64,000 nt of DNA from Diphasiastrum complanatum (Eukaryota; Streptophyta; Lycopodiopsida; Lycopodiales; Lycopodiaceae), in the NCBI GenBank assembly GCA_029204225.1, contig CM055112.1, forward strand, positions 24,134,189 to 24,198,188. Direction: 5' to 3'. A program made the translations under genes and the position numbers. The notes beneath the pieces are model-generated. The model had not been told where the DNA came from. It ran no database searches and saw only the letters and a list, made by a program, of their open reading frames with translations. Below are positions 20,096-32,126 of the stretch, in pieces (positions within the stretch are counted from its first letter, which is position 1; each line of letters begins with the position of its first letter).

Positions 20096-22932
20096 CCTCC
20101 CTGAGATCTTACAAGACAAAACACAATGGAAAACACACTATGGAGCAACCACCCAACCAAGTAGAAGCAACCAATCAACTCTAGAAGCTTCACCCCCAAG
20201 CCAAGGAACAAAAGGCATGAATGTAGAGTGAAACCCTGGCAATGAATCCATGATCACAATGAGGAGTAGGGCAAGTTTGGACCTCTTATATAGAGCCAAA
20301 AGCATCTTGGGCACATAGCCATGCATAGCCCTATGTTCCCTATACATACATTCACCTAGAATAGAGTCCTATGCATGGACCACTATTCATAGAATTGCTA
20401 TTGATAACTCTACACATGCATACACTGTCTCATACCTTGTCTAAACTCCATTTAGTGTGTTCTGGGCCTCACAAGGATATTAGTTACTTTCGGGTCACAT
20501 CCAGTATGATGTGGCATAACTAACAGCTTGATTTACTGGAGTACCGTGTATCCAAGACTAGGAGTATACTGAATCCTACTTACTGGTCATGGACATAACA
20601 TTCTTCCCTCCTTAAACTGTTTCTATCCTTAGAAACTCTCTAAACAGGAAAGAATAACAGGAATAGTTCTTTTAACTTTAGATATCAACCTAGAAAATCA
20701 TTATCCTTAGTCTAACTTTCACATCAAACAAGTACTCAGAGATAATCCTATTCCAAGTGATAATCTCTGCACTGGAGTACAACTCAGGTTTGAAAAAGTA
20801 CACTAAGCGATAAATTTCCCAACTAGGTTATATTCACCATAAGTTAGTGACATCACCTTCATGTAAAGCATTTACATAAAATACTGGGTGAGATAACCTA
20901 ACTTAAGAGATTAAAATAATTATAATTACAGTCTGAAATTATCCAGAACTCTGACAGATAATTCATAAGCTTCCAAGTTAAATATCCTTAGAATCCAAAT
21001 TCTAAGATATGATAATTCATTCAATTAGAATCTCTAGGAGAATCACTAAGATATAGAATGATTAAAACTCAACTCTGAGTATCCCAAATACTCTTTTGAG
21101 TTGAATGCTCATGTTTCTAGCACCAAATGCAAGAAAATAGCATTCATTCATCTTAATAGACTTGTCTGTCTCCTAAGATAACTGGAGATCCAATTCAAAT
21201 GTAGGACTGTACTCAAGCATTTGTAGACCATAAACTGTAGTAGAATAACATCCACTAGAAAAATCAAATTCTCCACAAATACTTATCTTGTGAGAATATC
21301 TGTGAGATCCATAGGTTCTCAAATGAAATACTGGAGTAGAGAGATTCAAAACACTGATTTGAATTGTTACTCAAATAATAGATCAAGAATTAATCATCAC
21401 ACTTAAGAATCATTACAATTCCTTATAATCCTCAGACAATAATTAAGTATCTATTTATCATTTGTCAACCATAAATATTTAGATTCATATGATTCGTCAA
21501 TCATAATTTTCCTAAAATCCAAATCATACTTAATCATATACAGGATACTGGAGTATATGTCTAACATAACTTAGGAAAAGTAAGAGTCATTCCAAAATCT
21601 TTCCCAACAAGGAAAATACTGGATTTTAGGAATACTCTCCAATCAGGATTCTTTAACTGAAATGCGAGATATTCAAGTTCTATAAACCACTGGTAATTAA
21701 AGACAGAAAGCATACCAAATGACAATCATCTTCAACTACAAACACTTTAGATTACCATCCAGAATCACATCTAGATACCCAAAGTCCTGCTGAAAATCAA
21801 TTCAGCTATTATTCTTGGATCCATTATGATTCGTTATCCAATTGAGCTCTCTGGGATACAATCACTAATGAGCTGAGTCCCTTCCTTAACTAAGGAATAC
21901 TCTATCCCAAGAATATTGTATATCCAATGCACACAATTTTAACTGATGAACCCAAATGATTCACTAATCGTGCATCTTACAAGCAATATAATTCAAAAAA
22001 CCATCAGTTCCCGGTGAATCCACATCACACTGATCGTTTTACCAATTAACTTCATCTTGGAGTAATCAACTACTCAAGTTAATTGCCAATGATTCAGAAA
22101 TCTCAAATGTCTTGGTGAAGAATTCAATTATACTAGTATAACACCACATTTAGATCCTTACCCAAATCATTTATAAGTTAATCCATAAATCTTCTATACA
22201 AAGATTTGTTAACTCTGCAAGTATCTGTCAAAACAATACTTGATCATATGTTCATGTTCACCGACTAGGTTAAGTGTACCAGATAACCTTAGTAACTAGA
22301 ATTACACAGTAGATTCATACAAGATTAATCGTGCACATATGAGAATAATCTCACTATGACCCAGTACATAAACACATTCTTATATGGTAGATTCCTCCAG
22401 AACCCACATATGTTACTCACATATCTCACTGAGATCTTGTAACTCAGCTACAAAATATTTTCTATTTCTCATGAGTAAATAACATATCCGGGAAATCCCT
22501 AGACGAATAAAATTCACTCTCAGCAGTTTTCCAATCCTACTTACCTCTAATTACATAATTTCTCCCACCTGATTAACCCCTCTCTGATCCTAGTACTTAA
22601 ACTAAGATTAGGTTGATCCAATATAGAACTCTCAGACTTAAATTCTGATCAAACTTACTTCTATTCCAATCAAAATGGAATTAGTAACTTTTGACCTTTT
22701 ACTGTACTACTTATGGATAATGATTCAAATTCCAAACCAGTTCCAGTTCCAGTTCCAGATTGTCCACACAATCCCTAGAGAATTCCTCATATTCGAAAGT
22801 TCCAATTAGGCATCTTACTCTGAATCTATCAGAAATTCCTTTCAGATCCAATCTCATTTCTAAACCCTAGCTGGTTCTTTTCCGAAAACTACGCAAACCA
22901 CAGATTCCCAAATAGAATTTTATTCCACCACA
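20096..22932 (-). repeat. 3' LTR of the LARD-like element (~2.8 kb)
   Basis: Bases 20099-~20930 match 31275-32126 almost exactly. The right edge is inferred from a polypurine tract followed by TGTGGTGG (sense), giving TGT...ACA ends together with ...CCCTTACA at 31255. It is non-coding throughout and AT-rich. Confidence 0.6.
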
Positions 22933-22945
22933 TCACCCCTCCTTT
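22933..22945 (-). other. Polypurine tract
   Basis: Sense strand AAAGGAGGGGTGA, immediately followed by TGTGG, the inferred LTR start. This is the expected primer site for plus-strand synthesis. Confidence 0.55.
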
Positions 22946-24634
22946 GAAAGAAATTATAAATTTCAATAAAAGTTAACTGGAAAGATGATATATGAGAATA
23001 TCTAAATCCTAGAAAAGTCAGCAATAAGTGCTTCCACGAAAGGATTCACCCTATTACACACAAGACTTCTCCTTCAAATATTTTCACTCTGAGTGATAAA
23101 AACCACTATTCCATCGAAATCCATTTATGCAACAGAGATATTCTAGGTTTAAGAAATTGAAACAATTTAACCTTAGAATTTATCTGAATTCCAAGTCTAT
23201 TCACACAAGTAGTAATTTATATGACATAACAGTCTTTCAGAAGAATAACTTCATGCTGGAAAGAATCATATAAATCAGTCTGATATCCTATATTCGAGAA
23301 ATTACTAAGAAGTAAAGGATTAATTAAGAAAGCGAGAAATAGATTTGAGGGCCTCTGATTTTGTAAATAATGAGATACCATATTAGGATCTAGATTAAAC
23401 CTCCAAATTTCCCAAAATACCCCACATTTGATCGAATGGTTTTCTTCTTTCCCATATCGCGACCAGGTACTAAACAAACCATTGATCATCAAATCTTTAC
23501 AGTCCTAGAATTTCCTTTCCAAAATTACTGACGTCCCATACCATCAGCTTTTCCTTCCAGAAAACCCTTAACCGCCTTATCTGATATTCTAGAGATCCAT
23601 TGATCATCTAGTTGGCCTACAATCACTATAGGAAATTATCTCTTGTTCTCAAACACTAGAGAATCCATTTATTTGGATGACTGGCATGCCTATCAGATGG
23701 ATACCCAAAATCCACATCTGATTATGTGACTTAGACAGAAGAATTAACATGGTTCAATATTACATCCTGATCCTTTCAGGTTAATGATAAGTTTCAAACC
23801 CCTACTGATGCATCAAAACTAGGGACAAGCTTCAGTCAACTAACAGATCTAATGTAATCCACGTATCAGATTCCACTTCTAAACCTCACAATTGACATCC
23901 AAAACTGCGGATAACTCAATGGTTACAAAGATATCAGTTACAAATTCATCTGAATGAATTCTAACCAGGAAATAAATAACCAGTATTAAGCGATTATTTC
24001 CAGGGATTACCAAAATCCTAACTGCGAAATACATTTCCCGATCACACTTACTACCTCTGATGTCCACTCTTCTTCTCTCCTTAGAATTTTCAGTTCTCTG
24101 AAAATCTTTTTCAGCTAAGGTACCAAGAAGATGTAACGACATTAGTAAATGTTTTAAAAAAATTAATTACTATAGGAAAAAGTCCAAAACAATTTCATTT
24201 ATGTCCTATACCTGGGTTGAATATAATTCACCATAGGATTTTACTGGAAATGAAATCCGTTATGTAATTCCTATTATTACAAATTTCCAATAAAGTTGGA
24301 CTGTTTTTTCTTTTTATTGACTGGTTTGGCATTACTCCGTTAATATTGACAAAACCTATCCAAACATAGAATATGAAATTACATGAATGGAAATCCCACC
24401 AATAGGATTTCAGTAATTCTTGAACCGTATCTTGTCAGATTTACTGACCAGATAAAGAATACTATTGCCACTCATCCAATCTGGTCATTTCATATTGTCT
24501 GACGATTTTAAATTCAAATTTAACGAGTTTTTTGCACAAACGTTCACTTGACTGATTACTATCGATCAACATCGGTTAGAAAAGTTATCAGACAAGTAAC
24601 TGATTTCCAATTACCAAATGGAAATTCAACAAGA
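22946..24634. other. Internal non-coding DNA of the LARD-like element
   Basis: AT-rich. Open stretches at 23492-23217 and 24142-23879 (minus) show no recognisable domain. Confidence 0.45.
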
Positions 24635-24642
24635 GTTCAACT
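24635..24642. repeat. hAT target-site duplication, left
   Basis: GTTCAACT, identical to 29816-29823. Eight bp is the hallmark of hAT insertion. Confidence 0.9.
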
Positions 24643-24710
24643 CATAGTTGCACCGCGATTCGCGAATCGCGATTCAGAATCGCGATTTTTCCCAGAATCA
24701 TGTAGAATCG
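24643..24710 (+). repeat. hAT left terminal repeat and palindromes
   Basis: CATAGTTGCA is followed by overlapping palindromes (GATTCGCGAATC, GAATCGCGATTC) and AATCGCGATT. Such subterminal arrays are where hAT transposases bind. Confidence 0.8.
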
Positions 24711-25044
24711 AAATTTTTTTATTTTTTTTTTTGAAATTTTTTTGTGCAATATGGGTATCAGATGAAAGCTCTGATCGAGGGGAGTATGATTGTGTAGTTT
24801 GCCGACTGTTTCAGGTGTAGGATGGTCCCTTTACGCTAAAGCTGCATCCCATATAAAAAAAAGAGAACACATTGGGGCATTCCTAGTGAACATAGCAGGA
24901 ATCTCCCTTTCTCTGATTCTCCCTCTCTCTATCTCTCTCTGATCACGATTCACAACAAACGGAACTAAAACCATGCTGAACAAAAACCTAGCTGAATCAT
25001 TCTGAACTTTAGCCTTAAATGAAACAATTTTTGACAAAACAACC

Positions 25045-25048
<4 letters not shown>

Positions 25049-25137
<89 letters not shown>
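25049..25137. repeat. (CT)44 microsatellite inside hAT
   Basis: A long CT run between the transposase 3' end and the left terminus, preceded by shorter CT-rich DNA (24905-24945). It lacks the LINE hairpin, so it is not a LINE tail. Confidence 0.85.
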
Positions 25138-25139
<2 letters not shown>

Positions 25140-25308
25140 AACCATAAATCATAAACCATAAAACCGAAGTTACTGAACTAAAACCACAAAGAACAATACT
25201 GAATCACGACAATGCTGTGAATAGGATCATCATAATATATATTATCGGGCCACATGGCACCAAAAAGGGGTACAATGATGTTCCATGAACGTAATGAAAA
25301 CTATATAA

Positions 25309-28300
25309 CTAAGGCTCGTCAGAGTCATGGTAGGATAAATCATCCGAATCTGTGGACTGCAGATCCCATGGGTCCGCAGATGAATCGGAACTGGAGGGAG
25401 CCATATGTCGTGGTGTGGCCCTGGCTCTGCTGCGTGCTCTGGATCCCTGCTGCGTGCCCTGGCTCTGGACCACCCCCCTCTCCCTGCCTCTACCTCTGCC
25501 TCTCTCCCCTCCTCTGGCCCCCATCTGGCTGCCCCCAGCCCTGTGTCTACTCCGTCGTGCCTGTGTGTCAGGTGGCCGTAACCCTACGCCCTAGGATGGC
25601 CCTACCCACTGTGATGATGCCTGGCCGACGACTGCCTGTGATGCTCCACTCCTGTCTACAAAAAGAGTACTCAGCCCCCCCCCCTCCTAGAACCTCTAGG
25701 TCTCCCCCTAGGCCTACGTGCAGGAATGGCTGGCTCCTCCTCTGTCTCTGCATCAGGGTCCACCAGCAGGTCAGCCAGGTCATCCCCCTGTGCCTCCGCC
25801 CACATCTCCTCGTCCTCCTCTGTATCTCCCTCAACCCACTCCTCCTCCTCCACATAGTCTGCCCCGAGCATCTCTCCACCCTCCGAGACCTCGTCATCTC
25901 CCTCCTCAGCCCTCTCCCTCTGCCTCTCTGTCCTCCTCTGCCGCCGTAAAGCCCGTGCGTCAGCCTGTGCCTGTCTGTAGAGCTCTCTATGGATCTCATC
26001 ATCCATCTCCTCCTGTGTGGGTGGTGCCCGAGGAGCAGCAGCTATCGAATCCACCAAGCAAGTGTTGAGGTCCACCTGCAACCAAAAACAATACATTGTT
26101 GTTAGGCAGGTATTGTGCAACTCACTGGATATTTTGAAAGCAAATCAATTCACCAAAGCATACCAAGAAAAAAGGGGTGATGATGTGACTTACCTCGAGC
26201 ATCTGACCCTCTCCTCGTGTGCGCCTCAGCATACGGCCGTTGGTGTTCACAAACACCAACCGCCTACACTGCTCGATGGACAACTTGTTCCTCTTCTGCG
26301 TGTGATACAAGGCCCAGGTGCTCCAATTCTGCTCACAAGCGCCTGCAAAACAGTCCTGTGCAAGGACTCTCTCAGCCAATCGCCTCAGGTCACCTGTGCT
26401 GCGCCCGTGGATGCACCACCATGTAACGGGCCTCAGCTGATCCTCCCTCCGCCGACTCTGCTCTCCATCGAAAGGAAACTGGAAGCACTCAAATGCGAGC
26501 AGCTGGCTTGCAATGTTGGCCAGCATCGGACCTATTGGCAAAAGGAAAAACATGGCACATGTAAGACCCCTCAAATTCAGACACTACCAATGAGTACAAT
26601 ACTGCAGTAACATTGCTACCAAATGATTTCTCACACGTACCTGGTCCGGGCCATACGTGCTCCGTGTACTCCACCCATCCCCGGTGCAGCTCCGGTTCGT
26701 CCCTCTCTCGGGTAGAGCGCCACAAGGGGTGTAACATGTGGGCTACGGCATGGATGGGTCGGTGGAAGTAGTCCCATCTGGCCTCCCAGATGCGTGAGAT
26801 CTCGCGCCTCCTGCAGCAGACAAATTACAACAATCACTAAACAATAGCATAAAAGAAACGCATCAGACTCGAGTGAGAAACAACTAACTAGACACTGAAG
26901 AGTCATACCTATGCTCGTCCAAGGCTGACAACAGAATCCCCTCGCCGATGCGCTCCATGAACTCGTAAATGAGACCGAGGGTGCACCCCTCACGGTCTAC
27001 CAGACGTAGCACTCTGTAAATGGGTAGTAGGATCCCACTAATCTCCTCAGCAGCTCTCCAGAACTCGTCGCCGTACACAGTGGACTGGAAAAATGCCGAA
27101 TGGGGGAGGTCTGTAAAGTCCCGGAAGGCCACGCTTGAAACCATCCGCCGCAATGCATCCTTCACCACCACCAATCGCTCTAGCACCAAGAAGTAAAACG
27201 CAAAGTGTGTGGGTGCGGGCTTCTTCAGGTTTAGGGTGGAGAAGGTGCGGAACAGGGCCAACACACGCCTCTTCCTCGTCACAAAAGTGACCAGGCGCAT
27301 GGCCGTAGAAGTGATCTGCAACACAAACACCCAGTAAAAAAGTTTAGACAGTAGTTGAGACGTGGTTAGTAGCATCGAAGGAAGAAAGCATTGCAAATAG
27401 AACAAACTATACCTCTCTGATCCATGGAAGCGCACATAGGTCATGGATGAGCAAGTCTATGCAATGTGCAGCACAGGGTGTCCACACAATGCTGGGGTGC
27501 TCCCTCATCATAATCTCGCCCATCTGCTTGCAGTTCGAGGCGTTGTCAGTGACAACCTGAACCACGTGCTCATCTCCGATGTCAGCAATAACATCTCTAA
27601 TGACCTCCCATATGAAATCGGCTGTGATGGCGTCACCACCTCGAGTCGCATCCACGCCACGTAGGAATACTGTGCCAAGCGGGCAAGAAACCAAGACATT
27701 GATGACGGATCGCCGACGAATGTCGGTCCATCCATCGCTCAGTATCGTGCATCCATACCTGTCGCAAAACACCCATTAGCTACATGCAAAAATTACGGCA
27801 CCAGTAAATCCTAAACACATGCAAAGAGATTACAAAGACAAGTTACTTACTGCTGCCAAGCTGAGCGAATGGAACTCAACTCCCGCGTGATGGTCTCCTC
27901 CTCCTGACGAAGCAACCTGCCTCGTAGTGCCTCTCGCCTGGGAGGTGTCCATGTAGCATCCACGGCCGCCATCTGTGCACAGAACTCCCTGAACACCCAA
28001 GTGTCAGCAACAGCAAAGGCAATGCCGCACTCGTAAAAGAACTGGCCACACAGTCGAGTGCAACGGGCCTGCTGCTCTCTCTGCCAGCCACATCGATCAA
28101 GGGTCTGCTGCCTGGGCCTAACCCCTCTCTGTTGTGTATATGGTGCTCGTGGTCTGGCATGCCCAACGAATGGCTGATCTGTGGGTGTGTCACTCTCTCT
28201 GGCAACATCTGCCGAAGCATGTGGTGCATCTGCTGCCGACGAGGAGGGTCGAGAAGCACCCGCTGCTGCTGAACCAACATGCTCATCTGATGGTCCTGCT

Positions 28301-28848
28301 GCTGCTGCGGATGGAACTGAAGGTGCTCTACTGGGCCTTGCACCTGAACCATGCTCTGCCCGTGCTGTACTGGGCCCTGCAGCTGTACCATGCTCTGCCC
28401 GTGATGTACTGGGCCCTGCACCTGTACCATGCTGTACTGGGCCCTGCAGCTATACCATGCCCTGCCCGTGATGTACTGGGCCCAATATCCATGGTAGGCC
28501 CTGCCTGTCTGCCTGTGAGCCCTCCTGCATGCCTACCTGTAGCTGCTCCTGCTGCCTGTCCCTGTCTAGAACCCTGTGATGCAGTACCGGGCCCGTACAT
28601 GGTAGACAACCTCTGCAGATTCTCATCAGAAATCCTGGGGCAATCAGATATGCCCAATGTCCGCCCATCTGGCCCTCTGACCCGCAGCAAGTGAGCCCTA
28701 ACCCTGGTAAGTGATCCCGTGAAGTGACCACCGCAATGCAAGCATCTCCATCTGCGGGTGCCTGAGCCATGGTGTGTGCCCACATCCCCGTCGGTAAGCT
28801 CAACCTCGGCCCAAAGGCCTCGGTCCCGCACTGGCATCGTATCAACAC
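25309..28848 (-). pseudogene. hAT transposase gene, multi-exon, one repeat-region frameshift
   Basis: Cuts and joins the element ends. In sense order: a 5'-UTR acceptor at 28860 and ATG 28837 (MPVRDRGLW), a BED-type finger (CLHCGGHF..RVRAHLL), a 13-residue repeat region, then FFYECGIAFAVADTWVF. Across an intron (~27865-27765) comes CTILSDGWTD with the first catalytic Asp, then VVQVVTDNASNCKQM with the second, and TPCAAHCIDLL. Further exons begin at about 27315 (ITSTAMRL), 26820 (RRREISRIWEARWDYF), 26535 (GPMLANIASQLL, containing the hAT dimerisation segment ACEQNWSTWALYHTQKRNKL) and 26075 (VDLNTCLVDS). Introns have GT-AG ends. The last exon is a long acidic then Arg/Gly-rich tail, disturbed at a G8 run near 25680. 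An 11-bp loss in the repeat region (~28430) shifts the frame. Confidence 0.8.
28330..28500 (-). repeat. 39-bp minisatellite in the hAT transposase
   Basis: Units encode GPSTSRAEHGTAA-like 13-mers, between the BED finger and the rest of the transposase. One unit has lost 11 bp, which breaks the frame. The same array is in the second copy at 45965-46140. Confidence 0.75.
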
Positions 28849-29155
28849 GACCCTAAACCTGCAAACAACAAATAATCAGGCAAACGTTCAGTAGAAAAAA
28901 AAATACATTGCATTGAACAACATTACCGAGCTCAAATAGAGCTCAAAATACCATAGCATACATCAGAACGATTCCAGTTCACACATTATATCAAGTGCCA
29001 AAGAAGAACATGAGATTAGGGCGTGGGATAGAATAATTTCTGTATGAGGGATAACAGGCGACTGACGTTAGCGTCGGAGTCCGTGCAGGCATAAAGGAGT
29101 GCAGTGTGGGCCTAAACCGCGCCCCTAGCAGATGTTTGCACGATGGTCCACGCCT

Positions 29156-29164
29156 AAACCCTAA
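29156..29164. promoter_or_regulatory. Telo-box upstream of the hAT transposase
   Basis: AAACCCTAA, about 320 bp upstream of the transposase ATG. It is conserved in the second copy (46804-46812). Telo-boxes are known plant promoter elements in genes of growing cells; a role here is inferred. Confidence 0.4.
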
Positions 29165-29714
29165 AAAGTATGGAATTAGGGCATGAAAATTGAAATTTGT
29201 GATACGGACGTAGACGGGCGGAACGGAGGTCATAGGAGTCTGTGCAAGCATGTGGAAATGCATTCTAGGCTCAGACATCACCTCACTCGGTTTCCAACAA
29301 GCCATTCTGTGGAAATGGCCAAAATACACAAGCATTGGGAATGTGGTGTTCAAATCTCGCTAGGCGTGTCGTGACGGCTGAAACTGATGCTGTAAAAATC
29401 ACTGTGGGCGTGAAGAAAGGTGGTCTAGAGCCAGACTACGCTCGATTTGGTTGCCTACAGCTCAATGTCAACAATTGCAAAAAATCAAGCCTACACTTAC
29501 CAAATATCGAAATTTGGTCGTTTCGCTCTCCACGAAGCTCAGACCCACCCGGCACCGTGCACACCAACTCCGTATCGTCGAGTAGATGTCTGCCAAGTAT
29601 TCACTTGTGAAGATTGGACGCCCACGGCTCTTAGAAAAAAAATTTGCCTCCTCCACTGTTGGCGCAATTCTGTGCGCGAGGAGGAGGCCGAAAATCGGGT
29701 TTTTGTTTTTGTTT

Positions 29715-29815
29715 TTTTTGCGATTCTGTCCACGATTCGCTGCAGCGAATCGCGATTCGCAGAATCGCGATTCCTGAATCGCGAAGCTGGCGAATCGCGA
29801 TTCGCTGCAACTATG
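29715..29815 (+). repeat. hAT right terminal repeat and palindrome array
   Basis: Contains GATTCGCTGCAGCGAATC (18-bp perfect palindrome), two GCGAATCGCGATTCGC 16-bp palindromes and further GAATCGCGA units, ending in TGCAACTATG. Confidence 0.85.
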
Positions 29816-29823
29816 GTTCAACT
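29816..29823. repeat. hAT target-site duplication, right
   Basis: GTTCAACT, identical to 24635-24642. Confidence 0.9.
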
Positions 29824-31237
29824 CCAAAGTTAAAAAATAACAGCACAGTAAAAACTGTTGGCAATTCATTGCGGTTCCTTCTATCAATTTCAACTTATCT
29901 ATCACCGGGAAATAATTTAGACTTAGTGAAAACACTGTGATCAATTCTGACTGATAAACTCAATTTAATCAATTCACTGATCTAAACTGATTCCATAGAT
30001 AACGAAAAAATGACCGAAATTTCGATTTTTCCGGAAAACTCAACTTTTGCTTTATTTTACGTAATTTGAAAATTCTGACGAAAATACTGTTAGTACAAAA
30101 GGCAATCGACGTCAAAAAAATCGAAACACTGTCCGATTCCTAATGTTACTAACCCAATGTCAAACTGGCATGCAAAGCACACTACATTAGTCACAAACGT
30201 CATTACGGAATTTCGTAAACTTCAGTTTTACGGAATTTGTCAGCCATTAACACTGATTTGTGACCCAACTATCAGAGCACATGCGTATGACCACTCAAAT
30301 CGATTGTAAATCCCTCATGCATGTCAGAATCACTCTGAGAATCAGCATGCAACTAATCCATGCAAACACAGTACTACCAAGACGTCCATGAACCATTCAT
30401 ATTGATCCTAATGAAAACGAAGATTTCTTGATTTGTAAAAGTCAAAATAGCTTCAAACTTGATGGAGATGGTGCATAAGCCACCGGCCATCAATTCACAG
30501 GTCTGATAGCTTGCTGGGAAGGTAAAAAGGAATGCTAATCATGCTGTAATTAATTCCAAAATGATCTCCTTATGGATTTGGAGAGATCCATCCCCCAAAA
30601 ATCACCAAAAATGGTCATTTTTTGAACTTTTTTGACTTCCTACAAGTTCAATTGCTGGAATTCTTGGCTCTAACTTCAGGGAAAGCTTCAAAAGTCTTTG
30701 GTCCACCTCTTTACCCGGTTTTTTCATCACCATAAAATGAAAATTCATGACTTACAACTCTTTCTCTAACACATGCAAACCAATTTACAGAATTACAACC
30801 ATCTAATTGATCTGAACTTGCTGGATTTTGGTTCTTACTATCTATTTTGTGCCAAAAAGCATGAAAAACCAAGCAATTTTGACCAAAACATAGCCTAGAA
30901 TCATTAATCATTGGAGAGAACCGGCATGCATCATTAATTTCATCATTAATGAACCCCAAAACGAAAGTACACTTGCTGGAAAATTCAGATCTACCAAAGA
31001 TTTGACCTACACAAGAAAAAGCTCCAAAAAAGCATCACAAATTGGCCTTCAAGGACAATTCTCCATAAAACCACAAAGAATCCCAAGAGTAATGGATCTT
31101 AGCAACATGCAAATTGAAACTGGGATAGTACACCCACTTGCACACTTGCTATCCACCTTGGAAGAAAATTCCCATGGATCCAATCCAAAATTTTGACAAA
31201 AGGTAGCCCTTCTCCATGTTGTCCATATCTTCGTAAG
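29824..31237. other. Internal non-coding DNA of the LARD-like element
   Basis: AT-rich continuation of the interior after the hAT. I see no protein domain. Confidence 0.45.
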
Positions 31238-31253
31238 CCTTGCTCTGATACCA
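31238..31253 (-). promoter_or_regulatory. Primer-binding site of the LARD-like element
   Basis: The minus strand reads TGGTATCAGAGCAAGG, a perfect start of the initiator tRNA-Met complement, one base from the LTR edge at 31255. Confidence 0.85.
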
Positions 31254-31254
31254 C

Positions 31255-32126
31255 TGTAAGGGAAGGTCCCTAAGATCCTGCTTACAAGACAAAACACAAT
31301 GGAAAACACACTATGGAGCAACCACCCAACCAAGTAGAAGCAACCAATCAACTTTAGAAGCTTCACCCCCAAGCCAAGGAACAAGAGACATGAATGTAGA
31401 GTGAAACCCTGGCAATGAATCCATGATCACAATGAGTAGGGCAAGTTTGGACCTCTTATATAGAGCCAAAAGCATTCTGGGCACATAGCCATCCATAGCC
31501 CTATGTTCCCTATACATACATTCACCTAGACTAGAGTCCTATGCATGGACCAACTATTCACAGAATTGCTATTGATAACTCTACACATGCATACACTGTC
31601 TCATACCTTGTCTAAACTCCATTTAGTGTGTTCTGGGCCTCGCAAGGATATTAGTTACTTTCGGGTCACATCCAGTATGATGTGGCATAACTAACACCTT
31701 GATTTACTGGAGTATCGTGTATCCAAGACTAGGAGTATACTGAATCCTACTTACTGGTCATGGACATAACATTCTTCCCTCCTTAAACTGTTTCTATCCT
31801 TAGAAACTCTCTAAACAGGAAAGAATAACAGGAATAGTTCTTTTAACTTTAGATATCAACCTAGAAAATCATTATCCTTAGTCTAACTTTCACATCAAAC
31901 AAGTACTCAGAGATAATCCTATTCCAAGTGATAATCTCTGCACTGGAGTACAACTCAGGTTTGAAAAAGTACACTAAGCGATAAATTTCCCAACTAGGTT
32001 ATATTCACCATAAGTTAGTAACATCACCTTCATGTAAAGCATTTACATGAAATACTGGGTGAGATAACCTAACTTAAGAGATTAAAGTTAAAGAAATAAT
32101 AAAATAATTATAATTACAGTCTGAAA
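31255..32126 (-). repeat. 5' LTR of the LARD-like element, truncated
   Basis: Begins (+ strand) TGTAAGGGAAGG next to the PBS and matches the left LTR until 32126, where similarity stops abruptly (after GTCTGAAAT). It has a ~17-bp insertion near 32080. About two thirds of the LTR is missing, so the outer target duplication cannot be tested. Confidence 0.75.

Larger units (their letters stand above)
24643..29815 (-). mobile_element. Complete hAT DNA transposon (5.17 kb)
   Basis: Ends CATAGTTGCA and TGCAACTATG form a perfect 10-bp terminal inverted repeat, flanked by the 8-bp duplication GTTCAACT. Both ends are packed with CG-containing palindromes of the AATCGCGATT type. A minus-strand transposase gene with a BED zinc finger, DUF659-like core and hAT dimerisation region fills the middle. 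The perfect target duplication indicates recent movement. A frameshift in the transposase suggests this copy may need help from another one. Confidence 0.9.
20096..32126 (-). mobile_element. Non-coding LTR element (LARD-like), interrupted by hAT
   Basis: A minus-strand LTR retrotransposon without recognisable gag or pol. In sense order: truncated 5' LTR (32126-31255), PBS (31253-31238), ~3.1 kb internal DNA (31237-29824 and 24642-22946), a polypurine tract (22945-22933) and a long 3' LTR (22932-~20096). The shared LTR parts differ by about a dozen substitutions over ~800 bp by eye, so the element is fairly young. Large LTRs with a non-coding interior match the LARD class, which depends on proteins from another element. 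The hAT at 24643-29815 is a later insertion. Confidence 0.65.

Noticed and set aside
19909..20347. Similar minus-strand open frames here and at 31049-31517 as a conserved gene
   Set aside because: They are the same LTR sequence present twice and show no domain. The similarity is explained by the LTR pair.
23217..24142. Two minus-strand open frames in the LARD interior as gag
   Set aside because: No capsid, zinc-knuckle or protease motif; composition is that of AT-rich DNA.
25049..25137. (CT)n inside hAT as an inserted LINE tail
   Set aside because: The sequence before it does not match the LINE 3' end.
25254..26068. Plus-strand Pro-rich open frames over the hAT 3' end
   Set aside because: They are the antisense of the acidic and Gly/Arg-rich tail of the transposase.
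28134..28694. Plus-strand open frames over the hAT repeat region (also 45820-46343)
   Set aside because: Antisense of the transposase minisatellite; no domain.
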